IMG/VR virus record: IMGVR_UViG_3300023175_001362
Location: 1-46,896 of that record
DNA from: a virus
DNA: 46,896 nt
Strand: one strand, 5' to 3'
Made by a program: the position numbers and the translations under genes. Of the stretch, positions 21,785 through 29,605 are shown one piece after another. The notes under the pieces were generated by a model. That model was not told the origin of the DNA and searched no databases. It saw only the letters and a list, made by a program, of their open reading frames with translations. Numbering within the stretch: position 1 is the first letter of the stretch; each line of letters begins with the position of its first letter.

Positions 21785-22141
21785 TTATTTAATAAATTGT
21801 GCCAATTCAGGTGCTTTCCAGCCTTCTGGCTTTAGTACCTTGCCGTCTTCGCGTTTGCGTACTTTGCCTGTGGTAGGATCAATCTTAGCAAAGTTGGTTT
21901 TCATAACTTCATTCCAGGCACCTTCTCCGTCCCATCCTGCTGTACGGATAGCACCCATAGTTACAACAAGAATATCAACAAGTGCATCAAGTTGCTCTAC
22001 TTTGTCGCCTGCTTCTACTGCTTCTTGTAGTTCTTCGTATTCTTCTTTGATTAGATCAAGATACATTGTGTAGTTTGCACAATTAACTTCCTGATCACAT
22101 GCTTCTTGAAATTTATTAATGTCTGAAAATGGATTTGTCAT
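21785..22141 (-). CDS. mazG: MazG-like nucleotide pyrophosphohydrolase
   Basis: This 118-residue, all-alpha protein has the metal-binding EExxE motif (E33, E34, E37 in KEEYEELQE) and a later ExxD-type pair (D52, D56 in EQLDALVD), as in MazG-type NTP pyrophosphohydrolases. The C-terminus contains RKREDGKVLKPEGW, a feature I recall in marine phage MazG proteins. It is a single-domain form, about half the length of E. coli MazG. Phage MazG hydrolyses dNTPs or related nucleotides and was proposed to modulate host stress responses. Its ATG overlaps the stop of the groES-like gene (ATGA). Confidence 0.85.
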   Translation of the reverse strand: MTNPFSDINKFQEACDQEVNCANYTMYLDLIKEEYEELQEAVEAGDKVEQLDALVDILVVTMGAIRTAGWDGEGAWNEVMKTNFAKIDPTTGKVRKREDGKVLKPEGWKAPELAQFIK

Positions 22142-22587
22142 CTTGCTCCGAAGTCCTCCGGTTTTGCTTGTCCAGTATCGCCGGCACCTTCTTTATTACC
22201 CCAAAGCATATCTTCGGGTTTTTCATTATCCCATAAAAGAACACTTTCTGCTTCTACAAGACGCATAGTTACATACTCGCCGTTACCTTCTGTATCTACT
22301 TCAAAGCCTCGAGACCAACGCCCGTGTTCTACAAGAATCCAATCGCCAATATCGTACGGGTCATCATTATCTTTTCCTTTAGCAACTACTCGACCCCAGC
22401 GTGGTTTGATACCTCTATCCTTGCCGTCATCTGAAGTAATAATAATACCTCCACTAGTAGTTCGTTCACCAAAGTGCATGTCCGAACAAATAACTCTATT
22501 ACCTAGTGGTGTTATTTTTTTTGCGGTAACTTTGGTAGGCAATCCTCCGCCACCTTGATTTGCCGCTATTGCATCATAGTTTAACAT
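22138..22587 (-). CDS. GroES/gp31-like co-chaperonin
   Basis: This 149-residue protein contains a Cpn10-like core (about residues 22-118). ITPLGNRVICSD begins the fold, and a flexible stretch FGERTTSGGIIITSDD occupies the place of the GroEL-binding mobile loop with its hydrophobic III tripeptide. RWGRVVAKGKDNDDPYDIGD and WILVEHGRW match later strands. N- and C-terminal extensions are additional to the usual 95 residues. T4 gp31 replaces GroES to fold the major capsid protein with host GroEL, and this is the likely role. It overlaps the mazG start, and its start shares a base with the stop of the gene upstream. Confidence 0.8.
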   Translation of the reverse strand: MLNYDAIAANQGGGGLPTKVTAKKITPLGNRVICSDMHFGERTTSGGIIITSDDGKDRGIKPRWGRVVAKGKDNDDPYDIGDWILVEHGRWSRGFEVDTEGNGEYVTMRLVEAESVLLWDNEKPEDMLWGNKEGAGDTGQAKPEDFGAR

Positions 22588-22961
22588 TAACTATCCTTCT
22601 GTACAAAATTTCCGTCTTCGTCCTCTACCCATTCTGGTTCTGCTTGGGCCTTTTCAACTGCTTCAACTTTTTTCTGAGCTCTTGTTTTAGGAACTTCGTC
22701 AACTACTGGTTCTTGAACAGGCTCTTTTTTTGTTGGAACTTGATCAGGAACAGTTTCGACTTGATCAGCGTAGTATTCTTTCATTACATCTTCACGCTTT
22801 TTAATAATCTTACCGCCTGGTCCTAATTCGTCACCACGTGCATTTACACGAGCATTACCAACCGCAGGAGTAAGTTCGTTTCTTTGTCTAAGCAAATCCA
22901 TGTCAATTGCTTTGCCTTGCATGGTTTTATATTGCTTTCGACCTACTTGTTTCATTGGCAT
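22587..22961 (-). CDS. Conserved T4-like phage protein (MPMKQVGRKQYKTMQGK start)
   Basis: I choose the ATG at 22961 (124 residues). AGGAG lies seven bases upstream, and a GATAAATA octamer lies at 22991-22984. The frame is open further upstream but only over the DnaE-like gene. Residues 1-65 carry a conserved block with DMDLLRQRNELTPAVGN, NARGDELGPGGKI and IKKREDVMKEYY. The remainder is an acidic Pro/Val/Glu/Lys linker ending EDGNFVQKDS. I recall this block from marine T4-like phages, where it is a conserved protein of unknown role. The late-type promoter suggests a virion or assembly function. Confidence 0.65.
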   Translation of the reverse strand: MPMKQVGRKQYKTMQGKAIDMDLLRQRNELTPAVGNARVNARGDELGPGGKIIKKREDVMKEYYADQVETVPDQVPTKKEPVQEPVVDEVPKTRAQKKVEAVEKAQAEPEWVEDEDGNFVQKDS

Positions 22962-22983
22962 AATTTTTCTCCTATTATATACG

Positions 22984-22991
22984 TATTTATC
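22984..22991 (-). promoter_or_regulatory. Late-promoter-like octamer GATAAATA
   Basis: It lies 22 bases upstream of the ATG at 22961, with a TATAATAGGAG leader, inside the 3' end of the DnaE-like gene. Confidence 0.55.
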
Positions 22992-23508
22992 GAAGGAACT
23001 CTCGCCAATCCAGGTCATATTGGATTGAATCAATACGATGTACACCTATCAAATACAGCACATAACTTGCTACACTTGATCCACGTCCTACACCCCATAC
23101 AATGTTGTTCTCACGCATAAAGTCCACAAGATATATCATATACTGTAAGAGCGGCATCATACCTCTACCTTCAAACTCTGCAAGTTCTTCCGCACATCTA
23201 GCAGTTTCTTCTTGCGTAGTGCATTTTGTTAGAATATAGTTGTGTACGTTTAGTGTTTTATATTCTTCAGGCATAAACCATTCACTTTGGCATACACCGT
23301 CAAAAGTCTTTTGATCTACATCTAGCGGAATATATTTTTGTAGTTTGTCAAAGCCTTGTTCTTCCATAGCGGCATTGAACTTGTCTACATCATCACTTGG
23401 GTTACACAACACCACATGAACTTTATCCGCATGACCACTATAGATCATATCGATAAGGTCTCGATTAGAGAATCGTGGAATACCTAGTTCGTCTGTTTTC
23501 ATAATCAT
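22987..23508 (-). CDS. DNA polymerase III alpha (DnaE) fragment-like protein
   Basis: This 173-residue protein resembles the stretch of bacterial DnaE at the junction of the PHP domain and polymerase palm. FDGVCQSEWFMPEEY and the helical region lead to VDFMRENNIVWGVGRGSSVA (GRGSS, 141-145). YLIGVHRIDSIQYDL and WREFLR follow, where DnaE continues into the catalytic Asp motif. The stop follows FLR directly, so the PDxD catalytic aspartates are absent and it cannot polymerise alone. The GRGSS loop that contacts the incoming nucleotide's phosphates is kept. Expression is from its own sigma70-like promoter. It could be a decoy, a host-replisome interactor or a nucleotide-binding module. Confidence 0.75.
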   Translation of the reverse strand: MIMKTDELGIPRFSNRDLIDMIYSGHADKVHVVLCNPSDDVDKFNAAMEEQGFDKLQKYIPLDVDQKTFDGVCQSEWFMPEEYKTLNVHNYILTKCTTQEETARCAEELAEFEGRGMMPLLQYMIYLVDFMRENNIVWGVGRGSSVASYVLYLIGVHRIDSIQYDLDWREFLR

Positions 23509-23514
23509 ACATGT

Positions 23515-23543
23515 ATTTTAACTGATATTGATCAGATTGTCAA
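23515..23543 (-). promoter_or_regulatory. Sigma70-like promoter for the DnaE-like gene
   Basis: TTGACA (23543-23538), 17 bases, then TAAAAT (23520-23515). The ATG at 23508 is only six bases beyond the -10 box, so the transcript would be leaderless or nearly so. The promoter lies in the 3' end of the 76-residue gene. Confidence 0.7.
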
Positions 23544-23748
23544 GCTCTGAATTAGGATCTTGGTTAATTTTTTGTTTGGCTAGTTGTGCTTCTAGTTCAG
23601 ATTTGTAAATTTCAATGAAAGTAGAGATTTGTTCTTGAACTTGTGGATTGTGTGACATCCAGAATTTTTTAGTTAGGTCGTGTATTTTTTCTTCAAGTTG
23701 AGGAACAGTAAGTTCCTCGTCCATTTTATGTAACGGATGAATGGCCAT
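23518..23748 (-). CDS. Conserved small phage protein, 76 residues
   Basis: The protein opens MAIHPLHKMDEELTVPQLEE and is predicted to be nearly all helix, with a conserved-looking NPQVQEQISTFIEIYKSELE segment. There are no Cys, membrane or catalytic features. I recall similar short proteins beside fibre genes in marine T4-like phages. The ATG directly follows the stop of the 192-residue structural gene. It is probably a small virion assembly factor or chaperone, but that is inference from context. Its last codons host the promoter of the DnaE-like gene. Confidence 0.6.
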   Translation of the reverse strand: MAIHPLHKMDEELTVPQLEEKIHDLTKKFWMSHNPQVQEQISTFIEIYKSELEAQLAKQKINQDPNSELDNLINIS

Positions 23749-24327
23749 TTATTCGTACACACCCTTATATTCTGCAAATACTGTAGACCCGTCAATTGTA
23801 AAGAAATCAATAACTGTGTAGTTTGTATCTGAAGCAATAACAGTTGTTTCATCTTGAGATGGCCAAGCACTGTCTTTTTTAATTGCACCACCGCCTGATA
23901 CTGCCCAAGTAATAGTTCTTGAACTGCCGTCGTTTAAAATCATAACACGAATCTTTTGATACTTTCCTGATGTTGAAGGAAGATCACTTAGTGTTAGTGT
24001 CATCGCCGCGGCAACAGTAAATGTTTGAACGTGTCCATTTTCAAAACTTACGTTTTGCCCTGAAGTAATAGTACCTCCTGGAAATACTGTTTCAACATTG
24101 TTAATAAAGTCTGCTCCAGAAATTTGGTTTCCTAAGAAGTTGTTGTCAACATCTAGCCTTGCAGTGTTGTCCATGAGATCTTCAATCTCTGCTTTTGCTT
24201 CTACAAAGTTAGTTTTAATTGTACCAAAGTTATCTCTAAAGCCTTGCGAATCGTTATCCTGTCCTGCAACAGGAAAATCTGAATCAATGCTTGTAGTATT
24301 AATATCGCTGTTTTGTGGTCTTGCCAT
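23749..24327 (-). CDS. Putative fibre/baseplate-associated structural protein
   Basis: This 192-residue protein opens with DSDFPVAGQDNDSQGFRDNF and continues IKTNFVEAKAEIEDL. This looks like a variant of the anchor module (GDSIREAF...NFxELY) found at the N-terminus of neighbouring fibres. The rest is beta-rich, with Thr/Ser-dense strands (HVQTFTVAAAMTLTLSDLPS) and the ending VFAEYKGVYE. GGAGAT precedes the ATG, and GATAAATA (24350-24343) lies 15 bases upstream, so late expression is likely. It is probably a minor tail or fibre component. Confidence 0.7.
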   Translation of the reverse strand: MARPQNSDINTTSIDSDFPVAGQDNDSQGFRDNFGTIKTNFVEAKAEIEDLMDNTARLDVDNNFLGNQISGADFINNVETVFPGGTITSGQNVSFENGHVQTFTVAAAMTLTLSDLPSTSGKYQKIRVMILNDGSSRTITWAVSGGGAIKKDSAWPSQDETTVIASDTNYTVIDFFTIDGSTVFAEYKGVYE

Positions 24328-24342
24328 TTTTTATCTCCATTG

Positions 24343-24350
24343 TATTTATC
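24343..24350 (-). promoter_or_regulatory. Late-promoter-like octamer GATAAATA
   Basis: It is followed by CAATGGAGATAAAAA and the ATG at 24327, so the ribosome-binding site is inside the predicted short leader. Confidence 0.55.
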
Positions 24351-24354
24351 GGCA

Positions 24355-27351
24355 TTAAACGTTGTACTGATAGTTTGCGAACAACAAATACTGCTCGTTA
24401 CTGTTTCCTTTAGTACTATCTATTACATATCTATCTATATCAAAGTGTAGATCTTTAAAATCAAAACTGTTATTTTTAATATTTAATAATACAGTATCTG
24501 ATGTACCTGGTTTACAATATGCAAGAGGAACACCTGTTACATATCCTAATTGTCCTTGCCCTAATGACTGCTGTGTTAACATCCACAAAGGTAAAAACTC
24601 GTTTTCAGTTTGGCCAACACCTTTTATACGCTTTCTCATGTTAGTAATGTTTGATATATATCTTGAAATATCATTGCTGTCACTAACTTTGATCCCGGAG
24701 CTATCTGCTTTAATAGTATTGCCGTCGGGTCTAAATCTATAACTATCAGCATCGCCCTTGGTTATTGTTGCTGATGAAAGAACTGTGCTTCCGTCTGCAC
24801 TGGTTATACTGATAGATCCAGGCGTCTGAACAAGTATAGGTCCGTTACGAGTAAACACATATAAGTCGTTATTTGTACTAAATGAATCTTTATCACCTGC
24901 TCTAGTAGAAATAGTAAATGTTCCTCTACCTGTACCTAGTCCTGAGTTATCGTCGATTTCTTCTAGTTGTATACTGTTAACTTTAATTTTTTTATCGTTA
25001 TTAATAGTAAATGATGTCCTAGTTTTAGCATCGCTAGGATCTATAATTTCAACATATACTACTTCATAAACAATGTCATTAGATCCAGGTTGTTTTGCTA
25101 TTGCTGTTTTAACTTCTCCAAATCTGTATGTTTTGCGTTTATGATTTAGACCAATAGCACCTACGTAGTTTTCAATTTCTTTAGTTTCAATACCTGCATA
25201 TAATAACATATTCAATTCTGTTTGCACACCAAACTTCGGATCATTTGGCCTATAAATTAAACTTGGAGTGAATATGTTAGGGTTACTAATAAACGATCTA
25301 AATGAATTTCTTTGAGTTTGTGATAGCAACGGACGCATATTAATGTTACTATAAAGAACATCGTCTGGATCTATCGTACTTAAACTAAACTCTCTACTAA
25401 TTGCACTATAACCAAATTGATCTTGAGCTAAAATAGTAAACTTGTATGTTCTATCAACAGTAGTATTTCCGCCGTCGAACGTTGTAGTCTTATTATCAAA
25501 TACTGTTAAGCCGGGATTTTCGGCAGTACCAAACTGATTGATCTTACCAATAATTTCTCCGTCTGGACTTAAACGTAGTCCAGGAGCAAGTTTGCCGCCT
25601 GTTAAACTATAAAACAGTTTTCCATTAGGTACAGTTGTTGACGCATTAACAACTAATGTACTTGTAAAGTTTGCTCTTAGTGTTCCTAGGTTAGCAGGAG
25701 TGTTCCAACTAATCGTGCTATCTACTTCACCTAATAGTTTAACTGTGAATTGCTTTTTAGTGCTTGCAATATCAAAATCGTCTGCTGTTAACTGCAATGT
25801 AAAATGTGTGTTTTTAGGAATTGCAGTACCGTAATAAATTTTAGTACCTTGGGTAATGCTGTTGGCAATAGTTCCATTTAATTGAATATCACCATATACT
25901 TCGCCATCTACTGTTACAATAGTCATTCCTGTCATTTTATGCTCAGTAATACCATCGTACCATATGCCTTCTATTGTAGTAGTAACCGGATCTTTAACCC
26001 TAATAGTGTTAGACCCTGCGGCAGTTGCTTCTGCTACAAAGAATTGATTGCTAATTAATGGCTCAGCCATTGTTAGTGTATCGTATTCTTCGCTTTGTGT
26101 AAATTCTGTTACAGCACCGTAGTTTGTGTTTAATGTGCTTAGTCTTGTAATTTTTTGTAGTGTGTCAATATTACGAATTTTTAACTTAATATCAACAAAC
26201 TTAGTACCTGCAAGAATTGCCGTATCTTCTTCCCATAGATCAAACTCAATGACTTCATAGTCTGTGTCTGCTATTTGTCTAACAGCATTAATAGTAAAGT
26301 TGTACTCTCTAGTAACTGCTGGCTGATAAGGTACACGACCTGTAATTTCGCCTGTGATTGTATCTAGTTCTAGTCCTGGTGGCAATTCGCTCTTAGACCC
26401 GTCAATGTTTTCATCTTCTAGCACATAACTAATAACACCCACTAGCGTTGAAGGATCATACACATCAAGAAACAATGTTACATAGTTATCTGCTCTGCGG
26501 TAACCTAAATCCCCAGGAGTTAACCATACTGGATTTCTCAAGTATGTATTATCAGCAGTAAACAAGCCTGTACCAACCTGCATGATTGTGTTGTCAGTAC
26601 GTAGGAAGTCATCACCGACTAAGAATATTCTAAATTTACGTTTGCTAATAGTTGTGCCATCACTAACACTTACAGTAAACTCATAGTATCTGTTTAACTT
26701 TTTAGGTGATCTAGTAGGAATAGCATAATCATAGAATGTAGTATCATAGAAGAAACTGTCATAACCACTATTACTTTTTACACCAAAGTCATATGGGAAT
26801 TCGCCTAGTGGATTAGTATCGTAAAATCCTGTGTCTGCTCGTTTTTCTAGTGCTAGGATAGGATCTACAATTCCTTTAATATATCCGTCTTTGGTTAATG
26901 TTAGTCCTGGAGGTAGTTGTCCATCTCCGCTGGCAATCCAGAATTCTAAATTGCCTCCTGCAATAATATCTGGATCAATTACATCTAGTTTAAAGTCAAT
27001 AATAGAACTGTCTAATATATAAAATGAATTGTTAGGACCGATTCCTAAAGGTCCTTCAGGTGTTGACCATCTCGGCTCGTCTTCGCCGCTGATTGTCATT
27101 GTAAATGTAATGTCTTTTTTAATAACACCTTTTTTTGCTCTTAGTACAAAGGTGCTTGTTGTTTCTCTTTCTACTTCAAACGGTGTTCCTACTACTGAAT
27201 TATTTTCTAGTCTAAGTCCGCTTGGTAGTTTTCCTGATAGCAATGTTACGCTATCAACAGTAGGATCTACAGGTAATGAAACAGTTAACGTACGACCTTC
27301 GTCATAGGTTCCTAGGTTATGTCCTGTATTTACTGTCCATAAATTTGCCAT
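24355..27351 (-). CDS. Large structural protein with putative Ig-like (He_PIG) repeats
   Basis: This 998-residue, beta-rich protein has at least four segments matching the putative Ig (He_PIG) signature LPxGLxLxxxGxIxG: GKLPSGLRLENNSVVGTPFE near residue 40, LPPGLTLTKDGYIKGIV near 155, LPPGLELDTITGEITGRV near 325 and LAPGLRLSPDGEIIGKI near 580. Such cadherin-like repeats are common in phage tail and surface-binding proteins. The N-terminus opens MANLWTVNTGHNLGTYDEGR. The last 300 residues lack repeats and may form a tip. The start has GGAAG. Likely a fibre or tail-sheath-decorating adhesin that contacts the host surface. Confidence 0.75.
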   Translation of the reverse strand: MANLWTVNTGHNLGTYDEGRTLTVSLPVDPTVDSVTLLSGKLPSGLRLENNSVVGTPFEVERETTSTFVLRAKKGVIKKDITFTMTISGEDEPRWSTPEGPLGIGPNNSFYILDSSIIDFKLDVIDPDIIAGGNLEFWIASGDGQLPPGLTLTKDGYIKGIVDPILALEKRADTGFYDTNPLGEFPYDFGVKSNSGYDSFFYDTTFYDYAIPTRSPKKLNRYYEFTVSVSDGTTISKRKFRIFLVGDDFLRTDNTIMQVGTGLFTADNTYLRNPVWLTPGDLGYRRADNYVTLFLDVYDPSTLVGVISYVLEDENIDGSKSELPPGLELDTITGEITGRVPYQPAVTREYNFTINAVRQIADTDYEVIEFDLWEEDTAILAGTKFVDIKLKIRNIDTLQKITRLSTLNTNYGAVTEFTQSEEYDTLTMAEPLISNQFFVAEATAAGSNTIRVKDPVTTTIEGIWYDGITEHKMTGMTIVTVDGEVYGDIQLNGTIANSITQGTKIYYGTAIPKNTHFTLQLTADDFDIASTKKQFTVKLLGEVDSTISWNTPANLGTLRANFTSTLVVNASTTVPNGKLFYSLTGGKLAPGLRLSPDGEIIGKINQFGTAENPGLTVFDNKTTTFDGGNTTVDRTYKFTILAQDQFGYSAISREFSLSTIDPDDVLYSNINMRPLLSQTQRNSFRSFISNPNIFTPSLIYRPNDPKFGVQTELNMLLYAGIETKEIENYVGAIGLNHKRKTYRFGEVKTAIAKQPGSNDIVYEVVYVEIIDPSDAKTRTSFTINNDKKIKVNSIQLEEIDDNSGLGTGRGTFTISTRAGDKDSFSTNNDLYVFTRNGPILVQTPGSISITSADGSTVLSSATITKGDADSYRFRPDGNTIKADSSGIKVSDSNDISRYISNITNMRKRIKGVGQTENEFLPLWMLTQQSLGQGQLGYVTGVPLAYCKPGTSDTVLLNIKNNSFDFKDLHFDIDRYVIDSTKGNSNEQYLLFANYQYNV

Positions 27352-28028
27352 TAAATGCTTCCAAAGTCAACTTCTGTAGTTTCTGGAGCAGTAACAGTTC
27401 CAAAATCAACATCCTGAGATAAAGCAAAGAATTCAAAAAAGTTTTCAGCAACTCCATCTAGTCTACCAAATTCAAATCCACTTGCAAAGTCTTGTAAGCC
27501 GTCAAAGTCTCTAATATCAATATTATGTACTGTTGTTTTAACATCGCCATTGCCTACAATATTAAATCCATTAGTATCTAAGTTAGCACCTAGTCTAGGA
27601 TTAGCATCAGTGTTTAACACTGTATCAGCCGCGATTGTAACAACATTATTATTTACTGTTACAGTAGTGTTTGCACCACCGTTAATTGTTAGTGAATTGT
27701 TAGTTTGATTTAGATTACTATTTCCGCTATCGCCAAATAAACTAATTTCATTTAGTCCAGTTGCTGAACTTGTAATAGTAATAGCGTTGTTATCTGCATT
27801 TAGTGTTATACCTGCACCTGCCGCAATCTTCTTAAATTGCAGTTCAGTACCTACTAAACTTGAAAACACTCCTTCGCCCGAAGAGCCTAAGTTTGCCGCT
27901 GTTGTCGACTCTGTGCTTCTTACGTCTAGATCACTAAAGTTTGCATTTACCTTTAAAAACGCTTCTCTTAAATCATCACCAGTACCGTCGTTTGCAACAT
28001 TACCTAAATTGATTAATTGTATAGCCAT
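27351..28028 (-). CDS. Tail-fibre-type structural protein with anchor module
   Basis: This 225-residue protein starts with the module INLGNVANDGTGDDLREAF followed by LKVNANFSDLD (residues 4-35). It is also found at the N-termini of the 84- and 2185-residue proteins. The remainder is repetitive Asn/Thr beta structure (NTTVTVNNNVVTIAADTVL) with a Phe-rich end. The anchor suggests attachment to a common baseplate or fibre socket. AGGAGTAAATA is absent here and GGAAG precedes the next gene; this start is preceded by AGGAG-AAATA-type sequence. Late expression with the neighbours is likely. The precise place in the virion is unknown. Confidence 0.72.
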   Translation of the reverse strand: MAIQLINLGNVANDGTGDDLREAFLKVNANFSDLDVRSTESTTAANLGSSGEGVFSSLVGTELQFKKIAAGAGITLNADNNAITITSSATGLNEISLFGDSGNSNLNQTNNSLTINGGANTTVTVNNNVVTIAADTVLNTDANPRLGANLDTNGFNIVGNGDVKTTVHNIDIRDFDGLQDFASGFEFGRLDGVAENFFEFFALSQDVDFGTVTAPETTEVDFGSI

Positions 28029-29596
28029 TATTTACTCCTGATATTGTATTTACCTGAAGCAGTATTTGTATAAGGTGTTGCTTTATTATATCTTGAAACT
28101 GCTACTCGTCTTGGACCGCCCATTGCGTCATTGGTATCGCCGTACCCTGTTAACGATCCTGCCTCCATCGTTTCCGAACTATCATTGTGTATCATTTTTC
28201 TTAGTTCTGCGGGGGTTAGCATTGGGTTAGCCTGTAAGTACAATGCTCCTATTCCGCACATTTGCGGACTAGCCATTGATGTACCTGAAATATTACATTG
28301 CCTAAAACTACTATTACCCCAATATGCCGCATCAGTAAATTTATTGCTTGTACTAGTGGCACTCATTATATTATGTCCAGCGGCATAAATGTCTACGCCT
28401 GGTCCTGTTGAACTAAAACTTACCTTGTTATCATTTGGACTAGTCTGTGCATTTAAACTTCCTACCATAAATGCCTGTTCGCTGTACGGAGAACTTCCTC
28501 TATGATAATAAAAACTTCCTCCGCTGTAGAATAAAAGATTGTTGTAATCATCACCGCCAGGAACATCTATTTTAAAACTATTATTTCCAGCGGCAATACA
28601 AACATGTACACCTTCGTCAATGAGTTCTTCAAGGTCAGTGTCTACTGAAGTTACTCTTACAGGTGCTCTATATGTAAAGCTGGAGTAATAAGGATACAAT
28701 CCATAAGTATCTCTTAGATGTGCTCTATCTCCAAAACTAGCATCATTGCCACTATTATATGTTACACCTCTATAAATAAGATCAGTTGCTGTTCCATAGC
28801 CGGCACTATAACCCCAACTCATATTTACGATGGTAGGACGCTTTTTACCGGTAACTGGATCGAGCGGTTTGTTTCTATGCCAAAGTTTTATTACATCAAA
28901 GCAACTACTTATAGGAATACCAGTTCCGCTATCTCCTGAACCTTCTAAGCCTCCAACTTTTACACTGTATACTCTTGCGTTTTTTGCCCAGCCGAACCAT
29001 TTACCTGCGGCTGTTCCTGCACAATGGGTTCCGTGTCCGTCTAGGTCTCTATAATGGTTAACACTTTGTGTTCCGCTTAGTCCACTAGCATCGTACCAGT
29101 CAATTAATTGTACTCGGCTGTTTCCATTTGCATCTGTGAATTCAGGATGATCAACTTGTAAGCCGCTATCCTGAATTACAACATCTACTCCTGTGCCGTC
29201 AAGGTTATAAGAATATCTTTCTACTAATTGTGTAATATAACTCTCAGTTTCGGTGGTTATGCTATGTCGCCTTTTGCCCCAATCTAACCATTTGCCACTT
29301 TCAGAAGTTCCTTTATAAAAAGGATGATTAAAAGCAGTATTAAATCCAATTTCTAAATTATCATCTTGATCTGGTGGAATAGCAACGTCTAATACTCTGT
29401 TATCATTTTTTAGAGCATCTGCTTCTGCATCTGTTAATGCATAGTGAGTATTACGTGCAGACCCTGGACGAGCATCTGCTACATCAACCGAACGTCCTGG
29501 AATATCTCCAGCACCTGTTGTAGCAATCATTTCCTGATTAAACGCATCGTAGTCTACACCTTTTTTAAGTGTTACAATATATTCACGTTCGCTCAT
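28028..29596 (-). CDS. Subtilisin-like serine protease (peptidase S8), virion-associated candidate
   Basis: This 522-residue protein has the complete subtilase triad: D143 in VDVVIQDSGLQVDH, H188 in LDGHGTHCAG and S439 in SGTSMASP. The oxyanion Asn is N337 in AAGNN. The first 80 residues (YIVTLKKGVDYDAFN, DADALKNDNRV-like region) resemble an I9-type propeptide that would be removed on activation. No signal peptide is seen, so it is not exported by Sec. It lies in the middle of the tail-fibre genes, which suggests a virion-borne protease acting on host surface proteins or on fibre precursors. AAGGAG precedes the ATG. Confidence 0.9.
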   Translation of the reverse strand: MSEREYIVTLKKGVDYDAFNQEMIATTGAGDIPGRSVDVADARPGSARNTHYALTDAEADALKNDNRVLDVAIPPDQDDNLEIGFNTAFNHPFYKGTSESGKWLDWGKRRHSITTETESYITQLVERYSYNLDGTGVDVVIQDSGLQVDHPEFTDANGNSRVQLIDWYDASGLSGTQSVNHYRDLDGHGTHCAGTAAGKWFGWAKNARVYSVKVGGLEGSGDSGTGIPISSCFDVIKLWHRNKPLDPVTGKKRPTIVNMSWGYSAGYGTATDLIYRGVTYNSGNDASFGDRAHLRDTYGLYPYYSSFTYRAPVRVTSVDTDLEELIDEGVHVCIAAGNNSFKIDVPGGDDYNNLLFYSGGSFYYHRGSSPYSEQAFMVGSLNAQTSPNDNKVSFSSTGPGVDIYAAGHNIMSATSTSNKFTDAAYWGNSSFRQCNISGTSMASPQMCGIGALYLQANPMLTPAELRKMIHNDSSETMEAGSLTGYGDTNDAMGGPRRVAVSRYNKATPYTNTASGKYNIRSK

Positions 29597-29605
29597 AAAC
29601 GCTCC

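Noticed and set aside
22962-23045. N-terminal extension of the 124-residue protein to 23045
   Set aside because: It would overlap the DnaE-like gene, and the ATG at 22961 has both AGGAG and a late-type octamer upstream.
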